In this document: positions 25,477 to 33,740 of the stretch, piece by piece
How the letters are laid out: the number at the start of each line of letters is the position of its first letter
Numbering within the stretch: position 1 is the stretch's first letter
NCBI GenBank assembly: GCA_020636325.1
Contig: JACJYC010000002.1
Location: forward strand, 558,001 to 622,000
Source: Lewinellaceae bacterium
GTDB taxonomy: Bacteria > Bacteroidota > Bacteroidia > Chitinophagales > Saprospiraceae
DNA: 64,000 nucleotides
Direction: 5' to 3'
Notes under the pieces: model-generated
What the model saw: only the letters and a program-made list of their open reading frames with translations
The model's database searches: none
What the model was told of the DNA's origin: nothing
Position numbers and translations under genes: made by a program

Positions 25477-25824
25477 TCAGGAGAGGTCGTTCTGAAGGAT
25501 GAACTGAATGGAAGAAAAGGTGGAAGCAATTTCCCGGACCTGTTCCATGATATGTTCCTTTTTTTTGAATTTATCGTACATGCCGAACGAGGATTTGGGT
25601 AAGAGGGATCCCCAGATCCCCTGACTTTCTTCCAGCGGTTCGATCCGTTGAATGCTGTTCAAGCGCCTTAAAACATCCGGATGATCCGTCAGCCGATACA
25701 GTGCTGCCCTCAATTCCTCGGAGTATTTTCTGAATGTTTCCAGGTCAACGCTAAAATTATCGCCTTGTTCCAATTGGTCAACAAGTGTGGAGATATAGCT
25801 GAAGTGCTGATTGGAAAGAGCCAT
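25477..25824 (-). CDS. small helical protein of unknown function
   Basis: 115 residues, soluble, helical (FSYISTLVDQLEQGD, FRKYSEELRAALYRLTDHPDVLRRLNSI, MEQVREIASTFSSIQFILQND), no motif recognised. It ends 32 bp upstream of the amidohydrolase gene on the same strand and may be its operon partner. A -7 box candidate TAAATTTG lies upstream on the minus strand (25875-25882). Confidence 0.7.
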   Translation of the reverse strand: MALSNQHFSYISTLVDQLEQGDNFSVDLETFRKYSEELRAALYRLTDHPDVLRRLNSIQRIEPLEESQGIWGSLLPKSSFGMYDKFKKKEHIMEQVREIASTFSSIQFILQNDLS

Positions 25825-25874
25825 GCCGGGCGGATCTTATTGTTCAGGAAATCTTGGTTCGGATTACGAATTAA

Positions 25875-25882
25875 CAAATTTA
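25875..25882 (-). promoter_or_regulatory. -7 box TAAATTTG (minus strand)
   Basis: Exact TAnnTTTG, 50 bp before the ATG at 25824. The region is AT-rich and holds other matches, so confidence is moderate. Confidence 0.4.
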
Positions 25883-25930
25883 GTTTTGATTAGCCTATTT
25901 TTATACCTGAATTTGTATCCCTGAAAAAAG

Positions 25931-25957
25931 AATACCTCAAAAGTATAGGTATTTTTG
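25931..25957 (+). promoter_or_regulatory. -7 box TATTTTTG overlapping a 7-bp dyad, ROK gene promoter
   Basis: The exact box TATTTTTG (25950-25957) lies 25 bp before the ATG at 25983. The dyad AATACCT (25931-25937) and AGGTATT (25947-25953) overlaps it, so a repressor bound there would block the promoter. No regulator is identified. Confidence 0.45.
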
Positions 25958-25982
25958 CCTCAATTTGCGCAAATCAAGATCT

Positions 25983-26939
25983 ATGAACCAAGAAGTTGTC
26001 TTAGGCATCGACCTGGGCGGAACCAACACCAAAGCAGGGCTTGTGGACAAAAACGGCAAAGTCCTGGCATTTGAGCGCTTCAACACGCACGCGAAGGAGG
26101 AGTTTCCCATTTTTCTGGAACACCTTTCCATCGTCTTTAACCGGATTTCCGGCCCCTTCAAGGATCAGATCTCAATCAAAGGTGTCGGGATCGGGGCGCC
26201 TAACGTAAATTTTTATACCGGCAATATGGAACGCGCCCATAACTTCAGTTGGGGCGAGATCACGCCGCTGGCGCCGGCCATCCACGAAAAACTGAACCTG
26301 CCCGTTGTCGCCACCAACGATGCAAATGTTGCCGCATTGGGCGAAATGGTTTTCGGCATAGCCCGTGAAATGAAAAACTTCGCCGTACTTACCCTGGGTA
26401 CCGGACTTGGCAGCGGTATCGTGGTCGACCGCAAACTGCTTCTGGGCCAGGACGGCCTTGCCGGCGAAATGGGTCATGTCAACGTACGCCCCGACGGCCG
26501 CAACTGCAACTGCGGGCTTTCAGGGTGCCTGGAGACCTACGTTTCCGTAACCGGCATCAAGCGTACCGTATTCAAGCTGATGGCCGACCGCAAGGTGGAC
26601 AGCATACTCCGGGGTTATAATTATCACGAACTCGATGGAGAAATGATCGCCCAGGCCGCACTGGACGGAGACCCCATTGCCAAGGAAGCGTTTACCTATA
26701 CCGGCAATATACTCGGCACCAAACTGGCCGACCTGGTGGCTTATTTCAACCCTGAAGCGGTCATTCTTACCGGAGGCCTGACACATGCCAGAGACCTTCT
26801 GCTCGTTCCAACGCAGGAATCCATGGACGCGCGGCTTTTTCCGGCATTCAGAGGCAAGGTCCGGTTATTGCTGTCATCAGTCGGCGGCGCCCATGACGCG
26901 GTTTTGGGCGCTGCCGCACTGGCCTGGCAGCATTTGTGA
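25983..26939 (+). CDS. ROK family sugar kinase (glucokinase-like)
   Basis: 318 residues from the ATG at 25983. The ATP-binding motif GIDLGGTNTKAGLVD is at residues 8-22, the sugar-binding segment includes TNDANVAALGE, and the ROK zinc motif CNCGLSGCLE is near 175-185. Length and motifs fit bacterial ROK glucokinase, phosphorylating glucose with ATP in the cytoplasm, although fructokinases and N-acetylhexosamine kinases share the fold. No ROK repressor HTH is present. Monocistronic by layout. Confidence 0.92.
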   Translation: MNQEVVLGIDLGGTNTKAGLVDKNGKVLAFERFNTHAKEEFPIFLEHLSIVFNRISGPFKDQISIKGVGIGAPNVNFYTGNMERAHNFSWGEITPLAPAIHEKLNLPVVATNDANVAALGEMVFGIAREMKNFAVLTLGTGLGSGIVVDRKLLLGQDGLAGEMGHVNVRPDGRNCNCGLSGCLETYVSVTGIKRTVFKLMADRKVDSILRGYNYHELDGEMIAQAALDGDPIAKEAFTYTGNILGTKLADLVAYFNPEAVILTGGLTHARDLLLVPTQESMDARLFPAFRGKVRLLLSSVGGAHDAVLGAAALAWQHL

Positions 26940-27073
26940 GAAAATAAAATCCTTTCCCTAAACATTTTCAGTGTCTTAATGTTAGTTTTTTGATTTTCAG
27001 GCAAGTGACCCTTTGCCGGGTTTCTATTATTCCGAATGTAAAAGATAATCCTGCGCTTTAAATACATAAAACC

Positions 27074-27961
27074 GTGGCCGTTTATTCTATAAAGGATCTG
27101 GAAAAACTATCAGGGATCAAGGCCCACACCCTACGGATATGGGAACAGCGTTACGGATTGATCACCCCGCAACGCACCGATACCAATATCCGGTATTACG
27201 AAGACGACGACCTGAAATACGTCCTGAATGTAGCCTTGCTGAATAAGAGCGGCATCAAGATCTCAAAGATCGCTTCCATGAGTCCGCAGGAAGTGGAAGA
27301 GCAGGTTTCGAAAATTTCAAACCTGGATGTCCGGGAAGATGCTCAGATTGATGCACTGACCCTGGCCATGATGGAAATGGATGAATATAAATTTGACAGG
27401 ATCGTCACCTTCAACACCCGGCGGATAGGCTTCGAACGGACCATGCTTGAGGTCATTTATCCGTTTCTGGACCGCTTGAGCGTACTCTGGCTTACAGGGT
27501 CGATTGATCCGGTACAAGAGAATTTCATCAGCTTTTTGATCCGGCAAAAAGTGATCGCGGCGATCGATCGGGAGCCCCTGGTTCAGGGTGGCAATGCCAA
27601 CAAGTTTATGCTTTATCTGCCTGAAGGAGAAAAACAGGAATTAAGCCTGTTGTTTATGCATTACCTGCTCAAGGCCAGAAAAAAACAGGTAATCTACATT
27701 GGGCAGGACATCTCCTTGACCGACCTGCTTGACGCCTGCCGGATCCACAAGCCTGCCTATATATTTACAATGATTTCGGAAACTTTTGCCCGGGAGCCGG
27801 CACAAAGGTATATTGATCGGCTGAAAGATATTTTGCCTGACTGCGAGTTGCTGATCACCGGATACCAGGTTGTGGCTCAAAACGTCTCTTCCAAAGATAA
27901 CGTCCATATCCTGAAGAGCCTGGACCAAACCCTGGATTTCCTGGCTTCGATCTCCTCTTAG
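27074..27961 (+). CDS. MerR-family regulator with degenerate B12-binding domain
   Basis: 295 residues from a GTG start; no in-frame ATG exists upstream. The MerR winged helix is at 1-70 (SIKDLEKLSGIKAHTLRIWEQRYGLI), followed by a helical bundle and a Rossmann-like cobalamin-type domain (about 175-290), the layout of CarH/LitR photoreceptors. Both cobalamin histidines are missing: the W-x9-EH motif reads W139...E149-N150, and the ExH of the lower-ligand loop reads GEKQ (185-188). It therefore probably does not bind B12 in the CarH way and may respond to another signal. Target genes unknown. Confidence 0.88.
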   Translation: MAVYSIKDLEKLSGIKAHTLRIWEQRYGLITPQRTDTNIRYYEDDDLKYVLNVALLNKSGIKISKIASMSPQEVEEQVSKISNLDVREDAQIDALTLAMMEMDEYKFDRIVTFNTRRIGFERTMLEVIYPFLDRLSVLWLTGSIDPVQENFISFLIRQKVIAAIDREPLVQGGNANKFMLYLPEGEKQELSLLFMHYLLKARKKQVIYIGQDISLTDLLDACRIHKPAYIFTMISETFAREPAQRYIDRLKDILPDCELLITGYQVVAQNVSSKDNVHILKSLDQTLDFLASISS

Positions 27962-28048
27962 ATAATATCGTTGCCCCTGTCGGTACATCGCATTGGGAAA
28001 GGGGACTTTCCTGCAATGGGCTTCCCGCAATGGTTCAGGGCTGTTGAT

Positions 28049-28171
28049 CTATTGCAAAAACCGGAAATTATATTTGTAAATAGCTGTCCAAAGAATGATG
28101 AACAAGAAAAGAGCTATTAAAAAATACATCAGGCAGTAGCCTTTTTTTCCGGCGTTGGTAACTTCTGACAT
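28049..28171 (-). CDS. 40-residue single-span membrane protein
   Basis: A short frame not covered by any larger gene: ATG at 28171, TAG at 28049. Residues 1-13 are polar with two Lys, residues about 14-32 form one strongly hydrophobic helix (MYFLIALFLFIILWTAIY), and the end is basic (KYNFRFLQ). By the positive-inside rule both ends are charged, so topology is unclear. It fills an otherwise empty 370-bp gap. No Shine-Dalgarno is visible, as is common in Bacteroidota. Function unknown; coding is supported by its composition only. Confidence 0.6.
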   Translation of the reverse strand: MSEVTNAGKKGYCLMYFLIALFLFIILWTAIYKYNFRFLQ

Positions 28172-28269
28172 TTTAATGTGTATTTTATGTTTGGTCCTTG
28201 CGGTTTTCCGGCCCAAAGATGGTTAAAAAATTCTTTCCGACCAAGGCTCGGGGGCTCCTTTCAACAAAT

Positions 28270-28309
28270 TGAAATGGGTTGAGAAACCGATGCTTCCCAA
28301 CCCATTTCA
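28270..28309 (-). terminator. hairpin downstream of the foldase gene
   Basis: Perfect 12-bp inverted repeat (28270-28281 with 28298-28309, arm TGAAATGGGTTG), loop 16 bases, 26 bp after the foldase stop on the minus strand; only a weak T-rich stretch follows. Confidence 0.6.
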
Positions 28310-28334
28310 GGCTGCCCGCAAAAGCAGATTATGA

Positions 28335-30473
28335 TTAATAGAACATCGCTCTTCGGTCTACGATTTTCTCCTGCTTCTTAATTGCCGTCATCAGTCGCGC
28401 ATTCACCTGCGAACGCAGGGACGTGTTCTGAAGCTGGCGCATCAACGGCAGGTTGGTCGCAGCGGGAATTTCGGGCTTGCTCAGCAATTGTACCAATACC
28501 ACACCGCCTTCTCCGATAACGGGGCCGGAGGTCTGGTTGGGTTGAAGATGGAAGGCTGCGCCGACAACTGCCGGTTCGCGCCCCAGGTTCGGAATATCGC
28601 CCTGAACGAAGTTGACATTTCTGGCCGTATCAATCGCGACTTTATATTCGCTCGCAGCGGCCGCAAGGTCTTTGCCTTTCAAATTGGCGCTGATCATCTG
28701 GCCTTTTTTCCAGGTAATCACAGCCTGTTCCAGTTCTTCCTTGGCAGACGCCACGCTCGGAAGCCCGGCCTTCTGAATAGCGGAAAGCGCTGCAACGACA
28801 TATTTGCCGTCAAAGAACCCGGCAGGATCCTTATAGGTATACACTTTGGGCGAAACATCGCCGACGCCGGCGCCGAATGCCCATTTGACAATCTCTCTTG
28901 ATTCTTCTCCCGACCCAAGGGTGCCGATGGTGCTGGCAACCTTTTCCAGCGCCGGAGAGGTTTCCACACGAAGACCTTCCGCCACGGCGGCTTTCGTCAT
29001 GGCATCCAGGCTCTGGTTATCGGATTGAAAAGCAGTCGCTTTCTGATAAACGGCGTTTTCCGTTTCCCTGGAGGGGATGATTTCTTCCGAAAGGAAAGCC
29101 AGATCCACTCTTTCACTCTTGCTGGCGCTCCGGCGAAGGACTTCTATCAGGTGCCAGCCGTAATCGGTTTTCACTTTGTAGATCTTGCCGATCTCACCCG
29201 TTATGAAAAGCACCCTGTTGTACTGCGGTACAAAAGTATTGGGTGCGGTATTCTCATATTTCCCGCCTTTGGCAGCGCTGCCCTGGTCCTGGCTGAATTT
29301 AATGGCCAGCGAATCGAAGGAGGCTGCCCCGGACGCCAGCACGTTCCGGAGGCTGTCGATCCGTTTTTCCGCGGTTTTGAACTGAGCCGGCGTAGATGCC
29401 TGGATCAGGATATGGCGGGAATCAGCCGAATCAGCCATCATCACCCGGTCGCGAACCTTTACAGCCTGATATGCTCCGTTGTCGAGATATGGGCCGTAAA
29501 CCTGGCCGGCCGACATTTTGAAAACCGTATCGGCAATGGTCATGCCGGCAAGGTCATCTTTTTTCATATACATCCCGGTAATCACCCCTTTGTTCCGCAA
29601 AACAAAAGAGGAGTCCTCACTGGGAGCCGCTTGTTCCAGTCCCGGAATCAGTTCAGCGATGCGCTTCTTCAGGTCTGCGGAGTCCGCAGGAGTAGGAACA
29701 ACATCAAAAGAAACGTATTTTAAAATGCGTGTTTCTTCTTCTTTCCGCAGCTTGGCTTCGTTTTCGGCGATATAGCTTTGATAATCCTTATCTTCAAGGG
29801 TAACATCCGTATTGTCAATGTCACCGTAACCGACCTTTACATAGGAAAAGTCTACCGGTTGATTTTGTTCCGCAAACAGCATTTCCGCCATCCAGTTGGG
29901 CGTATACATGGCCTTGGATACCAGGTTGGCTATTTTGGTTTGAAGGCGGCTTTTGACGATTTCTTTCTCCTGGTGCTTCCAGAAGTCCGGGAAGCTCGCC
30001 CCCAACTGGCCGGTACTGATGGCCTGTTGCAGTTGTTGCGGGTTTTCGATCAGAGACTTGAACATATTGAGTTGGTCCCTGTTGACCGTCCCCGGAATAT
30101 TTTGATCCGGAAAACGCTGAACGATAATCGGGCTGGGATTGGGGCCAAACTCAAGGTCAACCACTTCCGCGTTGCTGACGCCGATCCCCAGTGCATCCGC
30201 TTCTTGTTGCAGAATGGCGTCTTCCACATACCAGTTCCACAAAGCGTTGCGGTTCTGATACGGATCACCAGAGCTGTAAAGCACGCCGTAAATGCGCTCG
30301 AATTGCATCCGGTCGATCTTAGTCTTGCCGACCTTGCCCAACAAGAGTTGAGACCCCATTGACCCCCTGGTCGATTGGCTCATCGCATCCATAATAATGA
30401 ACCCGCCCAGTGCCAGCGCAACCGGCAACACCAGGAGCCAATAATTCTTTCTGATCTTTCCAATTAGAGCCAT
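28335..30473 (-). CDS. PpiD/SurA-type periplasmic peptidyl-prolyl isomerase
   Basis: 712 residues: N-terminal membrane anchor (about 11-29), SurA_N-like chaperone region (about 35-250), a parvulin rotamase domain (about 350-450; DSRHILIQA, FDSLAIKFSQDQGSAAKGGKY, YGWHLIEVLRR) and a second degenerate parvulin-like region. This is the PpiD arrangement, a membrane-tethered foldase facing the periplasm that helps newly exported proteins fold. It has an exact promoter box upstream (30571-30578) and a hairpin downstream. Confidence 0.92.
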   Translation of the reverse strand: MALIGKIRKNYWLLVLPVALALGGFIIMDAMSQSTRGSMGSQLLLGKVGKTKIDRMQFERIYGVLYSSGDPYQNRNALWNWYVEDAILQQEADALGIGVSNAEVVDLEFGPNPSPIIVQRFPDQNIPGTVNRDQLNMFKSLIENPQQLQQAISTGQLGASFPDFWKHQEKEIVKSRLQTKIANLVSKAMYTPNWMAEMLFAEQNQPVDFSYVKVGYGDIDNTDVTLEDKDYQSYIAENEAKLRKEEETRILKYVSFDVVPTPADSADLKKRIAELIPGLEQAAPSEDSSFVLRNKGVITGMYMKKDDLAGMTIADTVFKMSAGQVYGPYLDNGAYQAVKVRDRVMMADSADSRHILIQASTPAQFKTAEKRIDSLRNVLASGAASFDSLAIKFSQDQGSAAKGGKYENTAPNTFVPQYNRVLFITGEIGKIYKVKTDYGWHLIEVLRRSASKSERVDLAFLSEEIIPSRETENAVYQKATAFQSDNQSLDAMTKAAVAEGLRVETSPALEKVASTIGTLGSGEESREIVKWAFGAGVGDVSPKVYTYKDPAGFFDGKYVVAALSAIQKAGLPSVASAKEELEQAVITWKKGQMISANLKGKDLAAAASEYKVAIDTARNVNFVQGDIPNLGREPAVVGAAFHLQPNQTSGPVIGEGGVVLVQLLSKPEIPAATNLPLMRQLQNTSLRSQVNARLMTAIKKQEKIVDRRAMFY

Positions 30474-30570
30474 TATTCTAAAAAGTTTTACCAGTAATCC
30501 CCTGCAAAACCTTGTACTTGTTTTGAGAGTTTGTATCTGATTTTTTTCCTTCCCTACATAAAAGGGAGTG

Positions 30571-30578
30571 CAAAGATA
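30571..30578 (-). promoter_or_regulatory. -7 box TATCTTTG of the foldase gene
   Basis: Exact TAnnTTTG on the minus strand, 97 bp before the ATG, preceded by a T-rich run. Confidence 0.55.
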
Positions 30579-30633
30579 TAATCACTATTGAAAAAAACCA
30601 TACATGACGGATAAATTTAAAATTTTCAGGCAC

Positions 30634-31332
30634 TTAGACGCCTACCCGATCTTCTGACAGCCTGAATCCGACCCCATGGAGGGTTTCAATTCGGAGGGTT
30701 TCGTCGTCCTGAAGGTATTTCCGCAACCTGGAGATAAAAACGTCCAGGCTCCTTCCCATAAAATAATCATCTTCTCCCCAGAGTTGTTCAAGGATCTGTG
30801 AGCGCTTGAGCACCTGGTTCTTGTTTTCTATGAAAAGACGAAGCAGGTCCGCTTCCTTTTGGGTGAGCCGCCGCGGAGCATCCTCAATGGTCAGCAACAG
30901 ATTTCGGTAATCCAGAACATAACAGCCTATCGAATAGATATTCCTGAAATCGGGGGAGACCACCTTGCTTCGCCTCAGGAAGACCTCGATCTTCAATATC
31001 AGCTCTTCGATGCTGAACGGTTTCGTAATATAATCGTCCGCCCCGAGCCGCAGGCCGTAAATCCGGTCTTCTTTCAGCGATTTGGCTGTAAGGAAAAGGA
31101 TCGGCGCATGAGCGGTTTTCTTTCGCACCTCCTTCGCAAGGCTGAAACCGTCAATATCCGGCAGCATCACATCCAGGATGTACAAGTCGAAATCCTGGTT
31201 TCGAATCTGTTCCAGGGCATGCTTGCCGGTGGCGCAGTAGGTGATCTTGTACCCCTGCAGCTCCAGGTTGTCGCGCGTTACAAAACTCAGACTCTCATCA
31301 TCTTCCACATATAGTAAATGTGCATTCTTCAT
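30634..31332 (-). CDS. OmpR/PhoB-type response regulator
   Basis: 232 residues: receiver domain (about 1-120) with phospho-acceptor Asp54 in LYILDVMLPDIDGF, acidic pocket EDDE at 10-13 and Lys near 104; then a winged-helix DNA-binding domain (about 130-228; LTQKEADLLRLFIENKNQVLKRSQILEQLWG). It lies 43 bp downstream of the histidine kinase gene on the same strand and is surely its partner. Similar pairs in Bacteroidota are called RprXY; regulon unknown. Confidence 0.95.
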   Translation of the reverse strand: MKNAHLLYVEDDESLSFVTRDNLELQGYKITYCATGKHALEQIRNQDFDLYILDVMLPDIDGFSLAKEVRKKTAHAPILFLTAKSLKEDRIYGLRLGADDYITKPFSIEELILKIEVFLRRSKVVSPDFRNIYSIGCYVLDYRNLLLTIEDAPRRLTQKEADLLRLFIENKNQVLKRSQILEQLWGEDDYFMGRSLDVFISRLRKYLQDDETLRIETLHGVGFRLSEDRVGV

Positions 31333-31375
31333 ACATTCATTTTTGGGTGCTCCAGTCTTTCAACAATGAGACGCA

Positions 31376-32650
31376 TTATATTGATGCCTGAGGAAATCCG
31401 ATCGAAATGACCGTACCCTGATTGAGTTCACTCTCCAGGTCCAGGCTCCAGCGATGGGCTCTGCAAATGTTCTTGACATAGAATAACCCCAGACCGAAGC
31501 CTTTGATATTGTGCACGTTCCCCGTAGGAACCCTGTAAAATTTTTCAAAGATATGGGATTGGTGGGATTTGGAAATACCCAGCCCCTGATCGGTAATTTT
31601 CAGCACGGCTTTCTTGGGGCGAATCTCCAGCTCAACATGGATGACCGGCACTTCCCGGCAATATTTCACAGCGTTATCCAGCAGGTTATGGAGGATATTC
31701 GTGAGATGGAGGCGATCCGCAGATATAACCACCGGTTTTTCGGGCAGATGAACCGTCAATTTTCCGCCTGCTTTTTCAACGGCGATCATGCAACTGGCCG
31801 TGACCAGCGGAATGATTTCCTGTAGAACAATATCTTCTTTTTTAAGCTGGAACTGCCGCCCTTCTATCCGGGCCAACTGCAGGACTTTTTCCACCTGGCT
31901 GTTCAGTCTTTGATTTTGATCCCGGATGATGCCGGCGTACTGCATCAGGCGGTTATCCGATTTCACGAGGTCGTTATTCAACAGCACATCCGATGAGATC
32001 TTGATGGTCGAAATCGGCGTTTTGAATTCATGGGTCATGTTGTTGATAAAGTCCTTCTGCATTTCCGAAAGCCGTTTCTGCCGGAGCATTACGGCCATGG
32101 CATAGGCAAAAAACACGACCGTGACCAGCAGAATAATGGAAAAAAAGATGGAAAGCTGCATTTTCCCGAACAAATACCCCGACCTGGCCGGAAACTTGAC
32201 GCCGAAATAGTACACAAACTCACTGTCTTTCGGCAGGTTACCCAATTGAATATGCTTTTTCTCCTCCGGCGAATAACTCACATAATTCCCGTAAACCATT
32301 TGGTCATTATGGCAATCGAACACCGCATATTCATAATCGATGTTAATGGCCAGGCTTTCAAGCTCCCTTTGCAGGAAATATTCAAGCGTACTGGTATCTA
32401 TCTCAAACGCCACGTTGACGATATAATAATTGGTCGTCCGTTGTTTAACTACGTCCCTGGCCGGCAATGAAGCCCCGGTCAGGTCGGCGAGATCCTTTGC
32501 CGTATTGAACAAAGCCAGGTTAACCTTCTGATTGAACTCAACCTCATTAATATTCCAGGTACTGATCACCCAATACGACTGTATGGCAATAATGCCCGCC
32601 ATCGCCACCACCCCCAGGATAACCACCCGTTTTACTGTCTTGTTATTCAT
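31376..32650 (-). CDS. two-component sensor histidine kinase
   Basis: 424 residues: transmembrane helices at about 10-30 and 166-188 flanking a periplasmic sensor of about 135 residues, then HisKA with phospho-acceptor His207 in MTHEFKTPIST and a HATPase with N box (HNLLDNAVKYC), G1 (DQGLGIS) and G2 (GFGLGLFY). It should phosphorylate the regulator encoded next. The sensor domain matches no fold I recognise. A -7-like TAACTTTA lies upstream at 32684-32691 on the minus strand. Confidence 0.95.
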   Translation of the reverse strand: MNNKTVKRVVILGVVAMAGIIAIQSYWVISTWNINEVEFNQKVNLALFNTAKDLADLTGASLPARDVVKQRTTNYYIVNVAFEIDTSTLEYFLQRELESLAINIDYEYAVFDCHNDQMVYGNYVSYSPEEKKHIQLGNLPKDSEFVYYFGVKFPARSGYLFGKMQLSIFFSIILLVTVVFFAYAMAVMLRQKRLSEMQKDFINNMTHEFKTPISTIKISSDVLLNNDLVKSDNRLMQYAGIIRDQNQRLNSQVEKVLQLARIEGRQFQLKKEDIVLQEIIPLVTASCMIAVEKAGGKLTVHLPEKPVVISADRLHLTNILHNLLDNAVKYCREVPVIHVELEIRPKKAVLKITDQGLGISKSHQSHIFEKFYRVPTGNVHNIKGFGLGLFYVKNICRAHRWSLDLESELNQGTVISIGFPQASI

Positions 32651-32683
32651 GTCGCTGCTCCTGTATCATCGTGCTTACAGCCT

Positions 32684-32691
32684 TAAAGTTA
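32684..32691 (-). promoter_or_regulatory. possible -7 box of the two-component operon
   Basis: TAACTTTA on the minus strand, one base off the consensus, 33 bp before the histidine kinase ATG. Confidence 0.4.
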
Positions 32692-32762
32692 GTACCTGAT
32701 CCGTTTTCGGGGCGGGGATTAACCGGCCATTAACAACCATTCAGACAGAATTAACAAATATG

Positions 32763-32770
32763 TATATTTG
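32763..32770 (+). promoter_or_regulatory. -7 box TATATTTG of DUF4271-hemD
   Basis: Exact TAnnTTTG. It overlaps the earliest possible TTG codon of the downstream frame, which excludes that codon as the start. Confidence 0.65.
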
Positions 32771-32791
32771 CAACAAATAAGGATAACGGCC

Positions 32792-33706
32792 TTGATTGGA
32801 AAATTATTTACCCGCGTTTGCATTCTGTTGGTTGTCATGTGCACCACAGGTCGCATTTTGCCCGCCCAGAAAACCCAAAATCCATTTGACCTGACCTACA
32901 GGATCAAAGAGGCGCCCCTGTCTCCGCCGATAGATTCCGTCAATAAAAACGGCAACCCGTTCGACCTGATTGCGCCGGTTTCAACGCCGCTGTTCAACAT
33001 CAAGATCAAGCCTTCTGCTGCGGTCGCATCAGCTGATAAGCCTGCACCCGCCAAGCCCATAGATACCCGCTTTCTGCTGGTGATCACCCTGGGCAGCCTG
33101 CTCGTGCTCACAATCCTGGCTACCCTTTTCAGGCAGGCGGTCAATCACTCTTTTGTAGGGCCGTTCAATTCCAATGCGCTCAATATCGCCTTCCGCGACC
33201 GTCAGAACGGCGGCCTGTTCCCCTATTTCCTGTTGTATTTATTGTTTTTCTTCAATATCAGCACCCTAGCTTATCTGGTGATGCACCATTACGGCCTGGT
33301 GGTATCCCTTTCGCCGGGTTGGCAGATCCTGACGGTTTTCCTTTTTGCGGCCGGATTGCTCACAATCAAGCACTTCATCTTGTCCCTGCTGGGTTTCATC
33401 TTTCCTATCGGCAAGGAAATCAGGTTTTACAGTTTTATCATTATGGTTTTCAACCTGCTGATCGGGCTCGTTCTGACGCCTGTCAATCTGTTCCTCGCTT
33501 TCGGATCTGAGAAAATAATTCCATATATTATATGGCCTTGTGCCGCATTTCTGGCTATTGTGTATCTTCTGAGGACCGTCAGGGGATTATTTATTGCAAA
33601 TCGTTTCCTTTTTTCCCATATATTTCACTTTTTGTTGTATATTTGCACCGTCGAAATAGCGCCTGTACTGGTGTTATACAAGTGGGGTGTCAACCATTTG
33701 CTTTAA
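32792..33706 (+). CDS. DUF4271 membrane protein
   Basis: 304 residues from a TTG at 32792, chosen because AAGGA lies 8 bases upstream and a signal peptide (about 1-25) begins right there; no ATG occurs until 32837, inside the signal. After a proline-rich periplasmic stretch, about six transmembrane helices follow (FLLVITLGSLLVLTILATLF, and others to the C-terminus), the DUF4271 layout. In Bacteroidota this gene is regularly placed directly upstream of hemD, as here (34 bp), but its role is not known; a link to heme or tetrapyrrole export is only a guess. Confidence 0.85.
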   Translation: MIGKLFTRVCILLVVMCTTGRILPAQKTQNPFDLTYRIKEAPLSPPIDSVNKNGNPFDLIAPVSTPLFNIKIKPSAAVASADKPAPAKPIDTRFLLVITLGSLLVLTILATLFRQAVNHSFVGPFNSNALNIAFRDRQNGGLFPYFLLYLLFFFNISTLAYLVMHHYGLVVSLSPGWQILTVFLFAAGLLTIKHFILSLLGFIFPIGKEIRFYSFIIMVFNLLIGLVLTPVNLFLAFGSEKIIPYIIWPCAAFLAIVYLLRTVRGLFIANRFLFSHIFHFLLYICTVEIAPVLVLYKWGVNHLL

Positions 33707-33740
33707 CCGGCAGGTTTTTTCTAAAAAACATCTTTGTTGA

